A DNA stretch of 64,000 nucleotides from Harmothoe impar (taxonomy: Eukaryota; Annelida; Polychaeta; Phyllodocida; Polynoidae): the NCBI GenBank assembly GCA_947462335.1, contig OX381713.1, positions 22,746,381 to 22,810,380 of the forward strand, read 5' to 3'. Under the pieces are notes generated by a model. It had not been told where the DNA came from. It was given only the letters and a program-made list of their open reading frames with translations, and searched no databases. The position numbers and the translations under genes are program-made. Shown here one piece after another: positions 12,829 to 25,598 of the stretch. Position 1 is the first letter of the stretch, and the number at the start of each line of letters is the position of its first letter.

Positions 12829-14376
12829 TCCTGGCAATCATGTCTATGTGAACCTGGTATAAGTTATCAAATTACTCTACTATGGCTGTCCATTCAGATA
12901 AGCATGAATCAACGTAAGACTGTTTATCAGTTAACTGTCTTTCTCCATAACAGATCTAGACTTTTCAGAATACGATATAATTATTAACTTACTGAAATGT
13001 GTCTGACACCATTAGATCGAAAGGCCCATTTCACTTAGATATCTCATAGATTTGACCATGTTCATTGCATTTGAGCTTAGTAATATAATTGTATGGCTTA
13101 CAGTAAACAATCCATCCATTGACTATAATCAGGTGCTGTGGGCTTATTGGTCTTCTTATACTACAACAAAACATAGAGGACAGGGAAAAGGGAACTATGT
13201 TATTCTCTGTAATAGTGACTTCCACGCACACTGCCAGACATGTTCGCATGTCTCACACATTTGGCAAGAAATAATGTGTTTTAGGCAACCGAAACCTACC
13301 TGCAAAACAGGGCCCCCATTGTTTTGTTTCCCAAATTGGAGGGGAGTTGTTGTAATTTAAACCTCAGTGGCCTGAATGATTGTCTGGCTTCACAGCCAAG
13401 TTTTTTGACCCTTTGTAAAAATGATGCAAGGCATTGTGTGGCGAATTACCCTTGAGGATCAATGTTTTAAGTTACTTAATTGGGTTTGGAATTGCATTTG
13501 ATTTAATTACATACATATTTAGGTCAAAGCACGAGAAATTAGGCTAGGCAACTTTCTTTTTTCAGTACACATTGAATTACTCAGGAAGAAATAGCTCCTA
13601 CTTATTTCAGTAGCCTAAATAATTGTTTGACTCCAGGAAACTGCTTTTTAACAAGCATGACCGACAATTTTGTGATATGTCTATCTACTGCTACCCTGTT
13701 GACCCAGTTATTCTCGGTACTTTCAACAAATAAGTAAGCTCTAAATGCACTGTGACTTCCTAGTGTAGATTGGGTTGTAGGAAGAATTTTCGAGGTCTGT
13801 CTCCAGTTCTGAGTAACTGATGTAATTCCTAAGAAATGAAGACCGAATAGCTCCATTTAGGACAATTTCCATAACAACCATAGAATTAGTATCTATTTCC
13901 TTTTGGTCCTATTATATTCCCTCATGCCCCAGGTGCAAACCTACGTACTGGCAGTTCTGGCTCTTGGTCATCAGTAAACATGTGTTCAAAGTGGCCTAAC
14001 GATTTATGTTGGTTTTACTCCCTCACTTAACCACCAGGCACTATTTATTATTAAAGTGATTTAGGAAAGTTGCTTTTTATAGTCAATACTTAAGGTCTGT
14101 TTTCAATGACTTGAACCTGAGTGTTCCTTTGGGAAATCATGTTGATAACCCTTTTTTTTGTTGAGCCTCGCATCCTTATTTGGAAATGGAGAAGTCCTAG
14201 TAGTGCCATATGCAGCACCAGAGCGACTGTAGGAGTTGTCTTCTGCATTTGTGGTTTGCTTTTGAATTCACCTCATCTATAGTATATGATTACACATACC
14301 TCTGATCTGTCTGAATTAGCACACAGTGTGATATAGCTGGCAATGGCTGGTGTAAGAAACCCGTTTAGCTTATGAC

Positions 14377-14605
14377 TTCTGTAAACGTACATATGTTCGC
14401 GTGTATAAATTTTCGCGTGTATACATTTTCGCGATTTTGCTAAAAATTACATTTTCGCGAGTATTTAAATTCGCGATTTTTGGAATATGGTAGTAGTATG
14501 ACAATATTGGATAAATATTTGCTCTGGACATGTAAATCGCGATATTTAAAAATCACGAAAGTCGCGGAATTATGTACAGGGCGAAAATATCTACATTAAC
14601 AGTAA
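14377..14605. mobile_element. MITE rich in TTTTCGCG motifs
   Basis: The left end TTCTGTAAACGTACATAT is the approximate reverse complement of the right end (ATATCTACATTAACAGTAA). The interior has repeated TTCGCG / CGCGA. A related shorter element is at 36982-37120. Non-autonomous, no coding capacity. Confidence 0.55.
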
Positions 14606-15745
14606 CCTCTTTGACAACATACAGGAAAATACTCTCCGTGAACACCTGACTATAAGCTCCTACGTGTTGGTATAAAAAAATCTAACCCCTCTTTACGGCA
14701 TGCCATAAGCTCTGAATCATGACTGGAAAGTCTTCATTGCGGTGATAATTGCCATGGGAGTCACTTCTTTTCCTAACAATGTGATGAGACAATCTGAAAA
14801 TCGTAAGCATTGTTCACTGATAGCTTCACATTAATATTATTTTATCCTGTGGCTACTGTTCTTATTCGCACTATTTATTTCTAAAGAAAGTATTTCCGAT
14901 TCCAGCTTTCTTAAATTCGGTATCTAGAATTATCCATGTACAGCCAATAGTAATAGTTCAGGGACATCTCAACTATGTAGGGTCATCTGGCCAGGCTTAG
15001 TAGGTTTGATTATGAAATGATTAGGGTTTATTGACCTTTTCATTGTCATGGACTGTAATTGTTATCACACCCCTAGGGTTCACAATCAGTATCTGCACAG
15101 TGAACTGTGGTGTGGATATGAGATTAGCTGTTTAAGTTGTGAATTGTAGTGTTTGGAATAATATTATTCCCTTCCCTCTGAAAAAGCTTACTACACATAA
15201 ATTCTCCATGCAGGGACACTTTGACTTGAGGCGATGTACCAGTTTGATATTGTTTACCAATGGCCCCACTGATGGCAATGAAAACAGAATAAACCACACC
15301 TTACAGGAATCTGGTATTCTGCGGCAATCTCCTGTGAGATTACTGGTACCAGGGTCAGCCATTGTTATTGCGGCTGTGCGGCCATATGAGGTGTCCTTTA
15401 TTCTGGGTGTGTTGCTAAGAGGAAAAAACCCTTCCCTAATAAAACAACCCAGTCCAAACACAATACCTCTTACTTTATCCGGTAGCAAGTCCTTGTGGTT
15501 CTTTATGAAGCACAGGGAGTTGCATTATCCATGGTATGGAGAATACTTGTGTTGCAGCTCAGGGTGCTGAAGTGGCAAACAGCTCAGTGGAAACAGAATT
15601 GTGCTACAAGGGATGTTGAGGTAGTTAAGGTTATATGTGAATGGTCCTGACAAAACAAACTACTTAGCAGATATTTTGTACCGGTTTTGGCCACCAGGGG
15701 ACATCAGAATGGCAGACAGTGAAACATACAGCCAAAAATGCTTAA

Positions 15746-16222
15746 AGGTCAAATCCCACAACGCAAGAGAGGGTCAGAAAATGTTGTGAATTGGTCTTAT
15801 TGCCGATTTTGGGCCCTATTTTGGCTAAAACAGGCCCAAATCAGTGAGAAAGGGTTGCCTTTGTCTTGTGATTTGGGAAACCACAAGGATCAAAGGAGTT
15901 AGATATTTGCCCCCGGAAGGCCTAGAAAATGTTGCTTATTGGAATTTGGCTTATATAGGGGGGACACTCCAAATATCTTTAGGCTAATTGAGAGGGAATA
16001 GTGAGGACAAATCATACTGTGAAATAACTCCCCTCGAACAGATCCATTAACCAGCCCGGCACGCAATACTTTGCTTGCCTATTATTGACCACTGTGGGAT
16101 TTGGAGAAGCATAAGATCATGGGACAAGTGTTGCGATTTACAATATTGGCAACAGTTGCCCCTTGTTTTTATGTCAATAATCAACACTTTCTGGCCCATT
16201 TTTCGCGTTGTGGGATTTGACC
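15746..16222. mobile_element. 480-bp MITE with TTAA target sites, copy 1
   Basis: Terminal inverted repeats read GGTCAAATCCCACAACGC and GCGTTGTGGGATTTGACC, with TTAA at both edges (15742-15745 and 16223-16226). Copy B has the uninterrupted site GCCAAAAATGCTTTAGGG (near 19600), giving an empty-site comparison. A second copy is at 55820-56315. TTAA duplication is typical of piggyBac-type transposition; the element has no transposase of its own. Confidence 0.8.
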
Positions 16223-17170
16223 TTAAGGGTATTTTCTAATGGGGAATACAGTATTTTTGGGGGTTATTTCATTTTTGGTGCTATCATTCCTGTATTTGAA
16301 ATGCAACGTTTTTCCATGGGAAATTGTCATCTATCACATTATTCTTGATGCAACATTTTGGTCCTCGTCTTGTAGAAATGCCAACAGGTACGCATGGCTG
16401 AAAACGTACCATGAAAGTTCTCTCTACAACAAATCTACCTTAAAGGTCACACCTTTCTGGGTATTTTAATGAATCAGTCCATTTTTAAATAGGTAAGGGG
16501 ATTTTAAAGACCTTGACACAAACTTCGATTGTCAATTCGCCCAGATGCCAGTTTTGACCTACCTAGTCACATATCTCACAACAAGTCACAGAGTCGATGT
16601 TCATTATAGCGGTATATATTTGGCAGACATAGATTTACTATTTCAGAAGCATAATTTGTAGGTATTTCTCCTATGATAAGAAAATGTCCTGAAGACTATG
16701 ATGCAAAGGTTGGAGGGAATTCCCTATGGTAATGAAGTTATCCCATTGTTCTTTCAGATGAACCAGTGCTGCTGGTCCCCTAGGTTACCTAATCTAGTAG
16801 CTTTCTGGTGGCGAATGGGATAAGGTGGGGTTAGTTATAACGGATGGAGCGTGAGAAGGGTAGAGTAGGTGGTAAACTATAAGACTGTCTCCCTAAGATT
16901 GTATATCAGTCTTGACTGAGCACATTACAGCTCCCATGAGACTGGGGATAAGACAAAGCCATGTGCTATATCCATAACCAAGTACCCACACCCGAATTGC
17001 AAAAGCCTCCAGCTAGGGTATCAAACATCAGTGTTGCCCCTGTGCTATATACATACACAGATATAGTATGGATCACAACCTTTTTTCACATGAAGACACT
17101 GCCAAGTACTTAGAAAGAATTGTCCCTAATCTCACATTTCTATTTAATACATGCAACTGGATTTCAAAAA

Positions 17171-17214
17171 TGTATGTATGTATGTATGTATGTATGTATG
17201 TATGTATGTATGTA
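17171..17214. repeat. (ATGT)n microsatellite at the A/B junction
   Basis: About 44 bases of TGTATG repeats between the end of array copy A and the start of copy B. It is homologous in position to the longer tract at 12671-12828. Confidence 0.95.
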
Positions 17215-17551
17215 GATATATTCCTGGCAATCATGTGTATGTGAGCCTGGTATAAGTTATAAAATTACTCTACTATGGCTGTCCATTCAGATAAGCATGA
17301 ATCAAAGTAAGACTGTTTATCAGTTAACTGTCTTTCTCCATAACAGATCTAGACTTTTCAGAATACGATATAATTATTAACTTACTGAAATTTGTCTGAC
17401 ACCATTTGATCGAAAGGCCCATCTCACTTAGATATCTCATAGAGTTGACCATGATCATTGCATTTGAACTTAGCAATATAATTTAATGGCTTACAGTACA
17501 ATCCACCCATTGACTATAATCACGCGCTGTGGACTTATTGGTCTTCTTATA

Positions 17552-18481
17552 CAGTAAAATCTCGTTATAAGGAGCACCTTTTGGCAAGGCAAATTTGCTC
17601 GTTGTAACCAACCTTCCTTGTAACCGATTTTGGTCAATGACAAGTAATGACAAAGACCCAACACCCTCCCCCTGCCCCCCCCCTCACAGGTCCGTACCTA
17701 CACCCCTGTAGACTGCCCACATCACAGAGGAAGTCCTTACAAAGGCCCCGCCTCCCCCTGCCCCCCCCCCTCACAGGTCCGTACCTACACCCCTGTAGAC
17801 TGTCCACATCACAGGGGAAGTCCTTACAAAGGCCCCCCCTCCCCCTGCTGCCCCCCCCCCCTCACAGGTCCGTACCCACACCCCTGTAGACTGCACACAT
17901 CACAGGGGAAGTCCTTACAAAGGCCCCGCCTCCCCCTGCTCCCCCCTCACAGGTCCGTACCTACACCCCTGTAGACTGCCCACATCACAGGGGAAGTCCT
18001 TACAAAGGCCCCGCCTCCCCCTGCCCCCCCCCCTCACAGGTCCGTACCTACACCCCTGTAGACTGCCCACATCACAGGGGAAGTCCTTACAAAGGCCCCG
18101 CCTCCCCCTGCCCCCCCCCCTCACAGGTCCGTACCTACACCCCTGTAGACTGCCCACATCACAGGGGAAGTCCTTACAAAGGCCCCGCCTCCCCTGCTTC
18201 CTGCCCCTCCCCCCCCCCCCATAACGGAAGTCCTGACAAAGGCTATAGTCCACACAGAATGACAGGGGCTGTAGGATATGTGACATTTACCTCATTTCAG
18301 TAAGAAATGACTTACTATCTCGAAAATATTTGCTCCTTATAAACGATTTTTGGCTAGAAATGCTCGTTCTAAAAGTGTTTTTCTACTATAGAAAAGTATA
18401 GGAATGGATTTGGCAAAGCAAATGTGCTCCTTATAACCGTTTGCTCCTTATAACCGTCCTCGTTATAACGAGATTTCACTG
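17552..18481. mobile_element. Pogo/Tigger-like non-autonomous element carrying a minisatellite
   Basis: Termini CAGTAAAATCTCGTTATAA (left) and TTATAACGAGATTTCACTG (right), with TA on both sides. CAGT start and CTCGTTATAA are hallmarks of pogo/Tigger inverted repeats. Array copy A keeps the intact pre-insertion site CTTCTTATACTACAACAAAA (about 13153). No transposase is present. The interior is a six-copy minisatellite. Open frames of 80-123 codons inside it are repeat translations. Confidence 0.8.
17694..18205. repeat. Six-copy minisatellite, 77-91 bp unit
   Basis: Units begin TCACAGGTCCGTACC at 17694, 17771, 17862, 17947, 18034 and 18121. They continue through ACACCCCTGTAGACTG, AAGTCCTTACAAAGGCC and a C-rich tract of variable length that explains the spacing differences. 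It lies entirely inside the pogo-like element. Confidence 0.9.
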
Positions 18482-20699
18482 TACTACAACAAAACATAGC
18501 GGACAGTGAAAAGGGAACTATGTTAGTCTCTAATAATGATTTCCACCCACACTGCCAGACATGTTCGCATGCCTCACATATTTGGCAAGTAATGATGTGT
18601 TTTAGTCAGCCGAACCCTACCTGCAAAACAGGTCCCTCATTGTTTTGTTTCCCAAATTGGAGGGGAGTTGTTGTAATTTAAACCTCAGTGGCCTGAATAA
18701 TTGTCTGGCTTCACAGCCAAGTTTTTTGACCTTTTGTTAAAATGATGCAAGGCATTGTGTGGCGAATTACCCTTGAGAACCAATGTTTTAAGTTACTTAA
18801 TTGTGTTTGGAATTGCATTTGATTTAATGACATACATGTTTAGGTCAAATCACGAGAAATTAGGCTAGGCAACTTCTTTTTTTCAGTACACATTGAATTA
18901 CTCAGGAAGAAATAGCTCCTACTTATTTCAGTAGCCTAAATAATTGTTTGACTCCAGGAAACTGCTTTTTAACAAGCAGTCCACTTAAGTTGTGAATTGT
19001 GAATTGTAGTGTGTGGAATAATATTATTCCCTTCCCTCTGGAAAAGCTTACTACACATAAATTCTCCATGCAGGGACACTTTGACTTGAGGCGATGTACC
19101 AGTTTGATATTGTTTACCAATGGCCCCACTGATGGCAATGAAAACAGAATAAACCACACCTTACAGGAATCTGGTATTCTGCCGCAATCTCCTGTGAGAT
19201 TACTGGTACCAGGGTCAGCCATTGTTATTGCGGTCGTGCGGCCATATGAGGTGTCCTTTATTCTGGGTGTGTTGCTAAGAGGAAATAACCCTTCCCTAAT
19301 AAAACAACCCAGTCCAAACACAATGCCTCTTACTTTATCCGGTAGCAAGTCCTTGTGGTTCTTTATGAAACACAGGGAGTTGCATTATCCATGGTATGGA
19401 GAATACTTGTGTTGCAGCTCAGGGTGCTGAAGTGGCAAACGGCCCAGTGGAAACAGAATTGTGCTACAAGGGATGTTGAGGTAGTTAAGGTTATATGTGA
19501 ATGGTCCTGACACAACAAACCACCTGGCAGATATTTTGTACCGGTTTTGGCTGCCAGGGGACATCAGAATGGCAGACAGTGAAACATACAGCCAAAAATG
19601 CTTTAGGGTATTTTCTAATGGGGAATACAGTAGTTTCTAATGGGGAATACAGTAGTAAAATACAGTTAAGATGGGGGTTATTCCATCTTTGGTGTTACCA
19701 TTCCTGTATTTGGAATGTAACGTTCTTCTGTGAGAAATTGCCACCTATCACATTTTCTGGCTGCCATGGAAACCATTGCATTATTCAGGATGCACCATTT
19801 TAGTCCTCGTCTAGTGGAGATGCAAGCAGGTACGCATGGCTGAAATAAATCAGGTAAGGGGATACAGTTCATTTACATCTTATAACATGAGTTACAAGGA
19901 ACAATAAATTATTCATGTTCTAGATGTAAATCTCTACCATTTACATTTTAGCTCATGATATTTAATTGTTAAGACCTCGACACAAAGTTCGATTGTCAAT
20001 TCCCCCAGATGCAAGTTTTGACCTGCCTAGTCACATATCTCACAACAGGTCACAGAGTCGATGTTCATGATAGCAGTATAGATCTTGCAGACATAGATTT
20101 AATATTTTCAAAGCATATTTGTAGGTGGACATTTCCCTTATGATAATAGGTGTCATTGCCTTGGTCAAACCCCGTAAGACACGGAGAAAGAAAATTTCCT
20201 GAAGATTTTGATGCCAAGGTTGGAGGGAATTCCCTATGGTAATGAAGTTATCCCATTGTTCTTCCAGATGAACCAGTGCTGCCGGTCCCTTAGGTTACCT
20301 AATCTAGTAGCTTTCTGGTGGCGAGTGGGATAAGGTGGGGTTAGTTATAACAGATGGAGAGTGAGAAGGGTAGAGTAGGTGGTATACTATAAGACTGTCT
20401 CCCTAAGATTGTGTATCAGTCTTGACTGAGCACATTACAGCTCCCATGAGACTGGGGATAAGACAAAGCCATGTGCTATATCCATAACCATGTACCCACA
20501 CTCGAATTGCAAAAGCCTCCAGCTAGGGCATCAAACATCAGTGTTGCCCCTGTGCTATATACATACACAGATATAGTATGAATCACAGCTTTTTCACATG
20601 AAGTCACTGCAAAGTACTTAGAAAGAATTGTCCCTAATCTCACATTTCTATTTAATACATGCAACTGGATTTCAAAAATGCATTCTTCAATTTGTATAA

Positions 20700-21930
20700 T
20701 GTGATATCTGATACATCATGATATTAGGATGTGACTAGAGCTGTGAGAATTACTAACGGCTGTTGGCAGTTGAGATTCAGTCTAAACGATTCGTACAGAG
20801 AGAGGACATGAATTGATAATTGATATTACCAGGGATACATCAAAACTCATTAGTCAAGCTGGAAATTCACATTAAGTTCCCTTTACACCTGAGTAAACAG
20901 TACTATATTCACAGAATTCATGAGCCCAATGATTCATGGCTCATCATTCCTCTTATCCACTGATTGCTACCACTATGAAAACATCAATGCAATGTTATAT
21001 TCAAGTCTGGAGGCATGTATTGCCTCCTGTGCCCCTAAGTATTGTATTGCGCTATGTATCTAGGTACTTATACTACACAATAATGGAATAATTAGACTAA
21101 TAGTGGTGTATCATATGAAAGGGATATGCTAAGCTATTCTTGGCATGATATCCCCCCTCTGTGTAGTGCCTATTGAATGCCCTTAACGTGCTAACTCCCT
21201 GTACCTTCTACAACTTGTCAATATTCTTGATAAATCTATGGGCAATATTCCTGATAGATCTAGTTAACAGGTTACCGTACAATGCAATGTGAAAGACTTC
21301 ATTTTCAAAGAGTGTGATTTCCGCAATAGAATCTTAGGATAAAGGGTCAGCACCCAGACTAGATCCTATTCAAAGAAGTTAATCCCATTGTGATACCCCC
21401 CCCCCCAATGTAATGGGAGAACATCTCATTCCATAACATACCAACGCATCCATTACTCCAGTTCCTTAAATTCAAACTGAAAAGGCAGTACCAATGTCTT
21501 CCATTATATTTCACTACCGGTCCACCCTGATATTCAAATCACTTCAAGATCTCATATAGTATAATGGAATGCGGTGGAGAAATCATTTTCCTTATAGTAT
21601 AAGTACTATAGAAGGATAACATGTACTTCACATCTTATTAGAGGAAAAAAACATCCATTTCTATACTCACGTCCTGGGAATGAACAATGCCTTCACACCC
21701 TCATCTCTGTAATGATCAGGAACAGCTTTCTGCATATTGCCTCTTGATGATTCCTGGATGTTTTTCTCAACCTTACAATTTCCATAACTCACATTGTCTT
21801 CTTATCGCTGCCCTGCCTCCTGTAATAAAGTCACATCGAATACCGCCTGCTGAGGTTATTTCTTGGTGAAAACTACTCATCCTTCAATCTCTAGGAGCAC
21901 CAATTGGACCTCAGGGAAGCACTGGCAGTG
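20700..21930. repeat. Right-hand extension of the array, homologous to 8880-9990
   Basis: From about 21000 this tracks the earlier segment, including GCAATGTGAAAGAC near 21285 and GAACAGCTTTCTGCATATTGCC near 21720. It carries the empty site for the 9330-9589 MITE near 21555. No supported gene. Confidence 0.6.
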
Positions 21931-23755
21931 CCCAAGTGGGTAGGCATTTGTTTTCCGCACAAAATTGTAGCAGATTGTCCACTGGTTGTGCATCATTTCA
22001 GTCAAACACAGACTGGACACACCTTTGCAGCTGAGATAATATTAGTGACTCTAATACTTCAGCTATTAAACAGGTGCTGGCAACTCCTTAAAATGACTAT
22101 GCCAGCGAATTTTGAACCTGTGGTCATTTTTCACTCTGGCTTATGAAGCCATTGTGGAAAATGACCCTGCTCTTAAATCATAGTAAGTGCCTTTTTGTAA
22201 TGGACTTTTCAGATATTTGACTTCACTTCCCAATTGTGAAATCATCATAAATGGAAGGAGAACTATATATATGCATTAGCAATCTAGTATTTCAAAATAT
22301 CTCCCAATAATTTTTCCAAGTAGTATACTAAATACTTGCACCATACATGGGAGAGAGTAGCTCTCTATTCTCAGAAGAATGCAAATGTGACTGATGTGCC
22401 AAATTTGTGACAGAAAAAAAGCACCCCATCAGTAGAACCACAATATAATCTAGTAAAATCCGGGACAACTTTGGTACCAGAAGTATAGCAGCTGAGAAAA
22501 CTGACTTTTAAATTATATTTGTATGTGTATTCTTTACGAACACACCAGAAAGGCCTAGAGGGAGGTGTAGTCAATGGGATTACATAACAAGCAGAGGGGT
22601 AAGGCAGCCCCAAAAATGAACCTGCCTTGAGCATTCACACCTTTGGAAGTGGGAGGGGTGGGGGTTAATGTGGAGGGAGGCATGGAGAGAAATAAACCTG
22701 GCTTCATAAGTCTTTGCAGGGTCATTTCCTGGTCATTGCTTAGACCTGTTAAAGTAGCCTAACAGCGACTTATGGGTTCTTCCCTAATCCTTCTATGGGA
22801 ATTCATTAACTCATCCTGGTGGGTTGTTTAAGAAAACATTGAGTGTGATTAGAACCATCAACCCTGGGATTTAAATGTATGCTTGCTGTTGACTGATCTA
22901 ACCGATCACTGCCAGACTTTCAGGGGAGAGTGCCAGACTTCCAGGGCAGAGTGCTTTTGGCGACAGTGAGGCTCACTCTTCTAAAGGGGGGGAGTATCTA
23001 TGAGGAATGCCAATGTAATGGTCAGTGATATCTAGCTTGTCCAATAGAGCTGGCATGGTTCAGGAAGAACAACACACAATTCCTGAGCCCAGGCATGTTT
23101 GCCCCGGAGGCACTAGCATGATCCAATGTTGACTCAATCTGCAGGGCTATATTTGAGCACAGACATCCCATTGGTCCCAATTGTCCCCTGATGGTGTTAC
23201 AGCAAAGCTGCACCCCTTGCCAAATCATCATTAAACTCCCTGGTTAACATTTCCAACCAGTTACCTCTAACTGAATCATTACAGTATACATTGCAGGAAC
23301 ATTGCTGCTATGGTTCCCATACCTCACTTAGACACATTAGTGAGAAAATTGCAATCACTTGCAGTCAGGCCATTCTGGATATGAAACTCTCCTCTCTGGA
23401 TGACCACTGTCTTCTCACACTATTCAATGATTGTCCATTATTGCTGGACCCCTTAAGTGTGATTGCACATGGCTCAACCTTGATTGCTCCTATCAAACAT
23501 GTTTCCTGCCTCACTGCAGTTAGATTGTTGAATATATATGTAGGGAAATATCAGTCTCAAGACTGAAAACAAGTAACTCATGAGACAGAAATAGAGCGTT
23601 TAAAACAGCAGTAAAGGCTTGCTCGTATATCAAGTTTGTACAGGGTTCAAAGTAAGAAGATGATGTGCCTTCAAGGAAAGAGCAGAAGAAGGGGGCCTAG
23701 AATAATACCTACTTGACATGTCACACTTAAAAGAGAATGATTTATGGAATATCCG
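21931..23755. other. Non-coding stretch, nothing recognised
   Basis: Several 69-91-codon open frames on both strands but no family motif, no exon chain and no repeat pairing found. Confidence 0.4.
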
Positions 23756-24839
23756 AAGTATAATCCAGACAATCGTGTCTGAGTGATCCTTGAATAGGTT
23801 ATCACACTACTCTACTGTGGGCCCCCATTAAGATAAACATGAATCAAACTGTGAAAGCTTTTTCTTAAGGCTCTACATTGGGCAGCAAATGTAATAGAAC
23901 CCCATTTAATACTAATAAGATATTATGAGTGCAAGCATTTTGATGGTTTGAATACAAAAGAAATGTTGTTGACTTTAATTAACAGTGAGGCATTTGCTAA
24001 TTTTAATAAAGATTTTGTGATCCGCACCTACACATTTAGCTTCTGTAATCATTATGTAGTATTGAAGCAGAACAGCTGGAGCAAATCCCAAAGTGTCAAC
24101 GTGATTAGTAGTTGGACAGAACCTGTCTGAGTGGTTCATACATAAGATATCCCAGAGAGGTCCTGGTGGATCTCAGTACTCACGCTATCTGATGATGCTG
24201 TATGCGCATAGGAGAATTCTCCCTTGAATTGTACGTAGTCCAAAGACTGTAGCTCAACAAAGTTTTCCAAGAACAGTATGTCTACAAGTGTTCAAATCCT
24301 TAATAGAATTATACAGCTTCCTTTCTACATTCTACACTAGTTATGCTATGTATATATATGTCCTGGATATTATTGCACTGATTTGAGGGGTGTTCAGGTG
24401 GGTTCTGTATAATATTATTCTGTTGTTGTGATCATGGCCTCCATTGCTGCTGTGGAAGTTATATATATACTGGAAGGAGCGTTTCCAAGTCACTTTCTTT
24501 TATGAATTTTTATCTAGCTTATCAACTAAACCCGTTGAGGCATTATGTAACCTATTATGCGCTGGGAGAAAGCAGTGTTGATGTTGAAATAGCAGGGAAA
24601 ACTATTTTCAGAAAAGAAACTTAGCATGCGTTCAGACTTCAAAATGTTTAAAACATTAGCATCTTATTTTGCAGTGTAGTTAATTTAAACAGCTTATATG
24701 ACACTCTTAAGTATGGCAGGCATTCCTACACAACTACCTTTTCTTATTTGCAAGGGGGGGGGGACACCATGTGAAACCAGTGATAAAGGTGTACTTTGTT
24801 GCCATGGGCTGTGTCATCGGTCATTTTAAGGGAGTATTC

Positions 24840-24957
24840 CACTGATAGAATCGGTCGTGATTCTGTCCGTCAGACGAGATTTGTCCATATGTTTAACATT
24901 ATAGACTTTCATTGGATGATTGAATTACGGTCGACCAACGTCAGTGGAATACTCCCT
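24840..24957. mobile_element. Short TTAA-flanked palindromic MITE
   Basis: Ends GGGAGTATTCCACTGA and TCAGTGGAATACTCCC are bordered by TTAA (24836-24839 and 24958-24961). A partial second copy follows immediately (24990-25106; shared ATTATAGACTTTCATCGGATGA), suggesting tandem or nested insertion. Confidence 0.7.
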
Positions 24958-25150
24958 TTAACACGGCCACCTAAAGCATCCATTCCATGGTGTAAATCGG
25001 CTGAGATTCCGTCATCGGACAAGATTCATCCAAAAGTTTAATATTATAGACTTTCATCGGATGACAAAATTCCGGCCGACTGATGTTGGTGGAATACACG
25101 CCTTAATGATGTGCCTAAGGATTCTACAAACCCATGGTGTTCACAATAGC

Positions 25151-25598
25151 AGGTCCGGGAAATGGAGGAAAACCCTCCCCAGAGCCATTATTTACACCAG
25201 TGTCAATTTTCATAACGCAGGTAGGTGTGAAAACACTGCAGGGCTCACTGCCTACTGGGTGAAATGGAGGAGCACAGAGGGAAAGTCTATTGAAAAAGCT
25301 TATTTATATGTGATTTCATGGTAATCACCTGTATGATTCACTATTCCCCATGTATGATTCAAGAGCATACACTAATCTATCTTATGGGATATATACATTT
25401 AACAGCAAATTGATAGAAAATTCAGCAAATGGGTTTTAAGAAAACCGTTGCTAATTTTAGCCCTGCAGTGTTTCTGCTACAAGAAAAACCGTTGCTAATT
25501 CTAGCCCTGCATTGTTTTCACACCTACCTGCGTTGTGAAAATTGACACTGGTGTAAATAACAGCTCTGGGGAGGGTTTTCCTCCGTTTACCGGACCTG
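25151..25598. mobile_element. 450-bp inverted-repeat element with 95-bp arms
   Basis: The left arm 25151-25246 starts AGGTCCGGGAAATGGAGGAA. The right arm 25503-25598 ends with the matching complement CCGTTTACCGGACCT. The arms share the GTGTCAATTTTCATAACGCA segment in opposite orientation. The spacer includes two tandem copies of AAACCGTTGCTAATT. No coding capacity. Confidence 0.7.

Larger units (their letters stand above)
12829..17170. repeat. Array copy A of the tandem segmental duplication
   Basis: Aligns end to end with 17221-20689: starts CCTGGCAATCATGT, ends TTTAATACATGCAACTGG before an ATGT tract or its remnant. Relative to copy B it has two extra blocks. One is 13656-15125, which is also partly present in the older copy near 26 kb and so was lost from B. 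The other is a TTAA element at 15746-16222. It lacks the pogo-like element present in B. Identity with B is high by eye. No gene is supported; the 143-codon plus frame and 118-codon minus frame overlap each other. Confidence 0.8.
17221..20689. repeat. Array copy B of the tandem segmental duplication
   Basis: Tandem partner of 12829-17170. It contains the 930-bp pogo-like insertion (17552-18481). It lacks the 1.47-kb block found in A between ACTGCTTTTTAACAAGCA and TTAAGTTGTGAATTG, and lacks the TTAA element. At 19610-19645 the phrase TTCTAATGGGGAATACAGTA is locally duplicated. Beyond 20700 the sequence continues into the segment homologous to 8880-9990, so the original unit was longer. Confidence 0.8.

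Noticed and set aside
12632..12987. Open frames of 61-104 codons over the ATGT tract
   Set aside because: Pure translation of a tetranucleotide microsatellite (repeating MYVC/YIHT).
17694..18205. CRISPR-like array
   Set aside because: Repeats are 77-91 bp, directly tandem with C-tract variation, have no unique spacers, and sit in a eukaryotic transposon.
17647..18286. 80- and 123-codon proline- or glycine-rich repeat proteins
   Set aside because: They are frames through the minisatellite inside a pogo-like element. Unit lengths vary (77-91 bp), so no frame is conserved across units.
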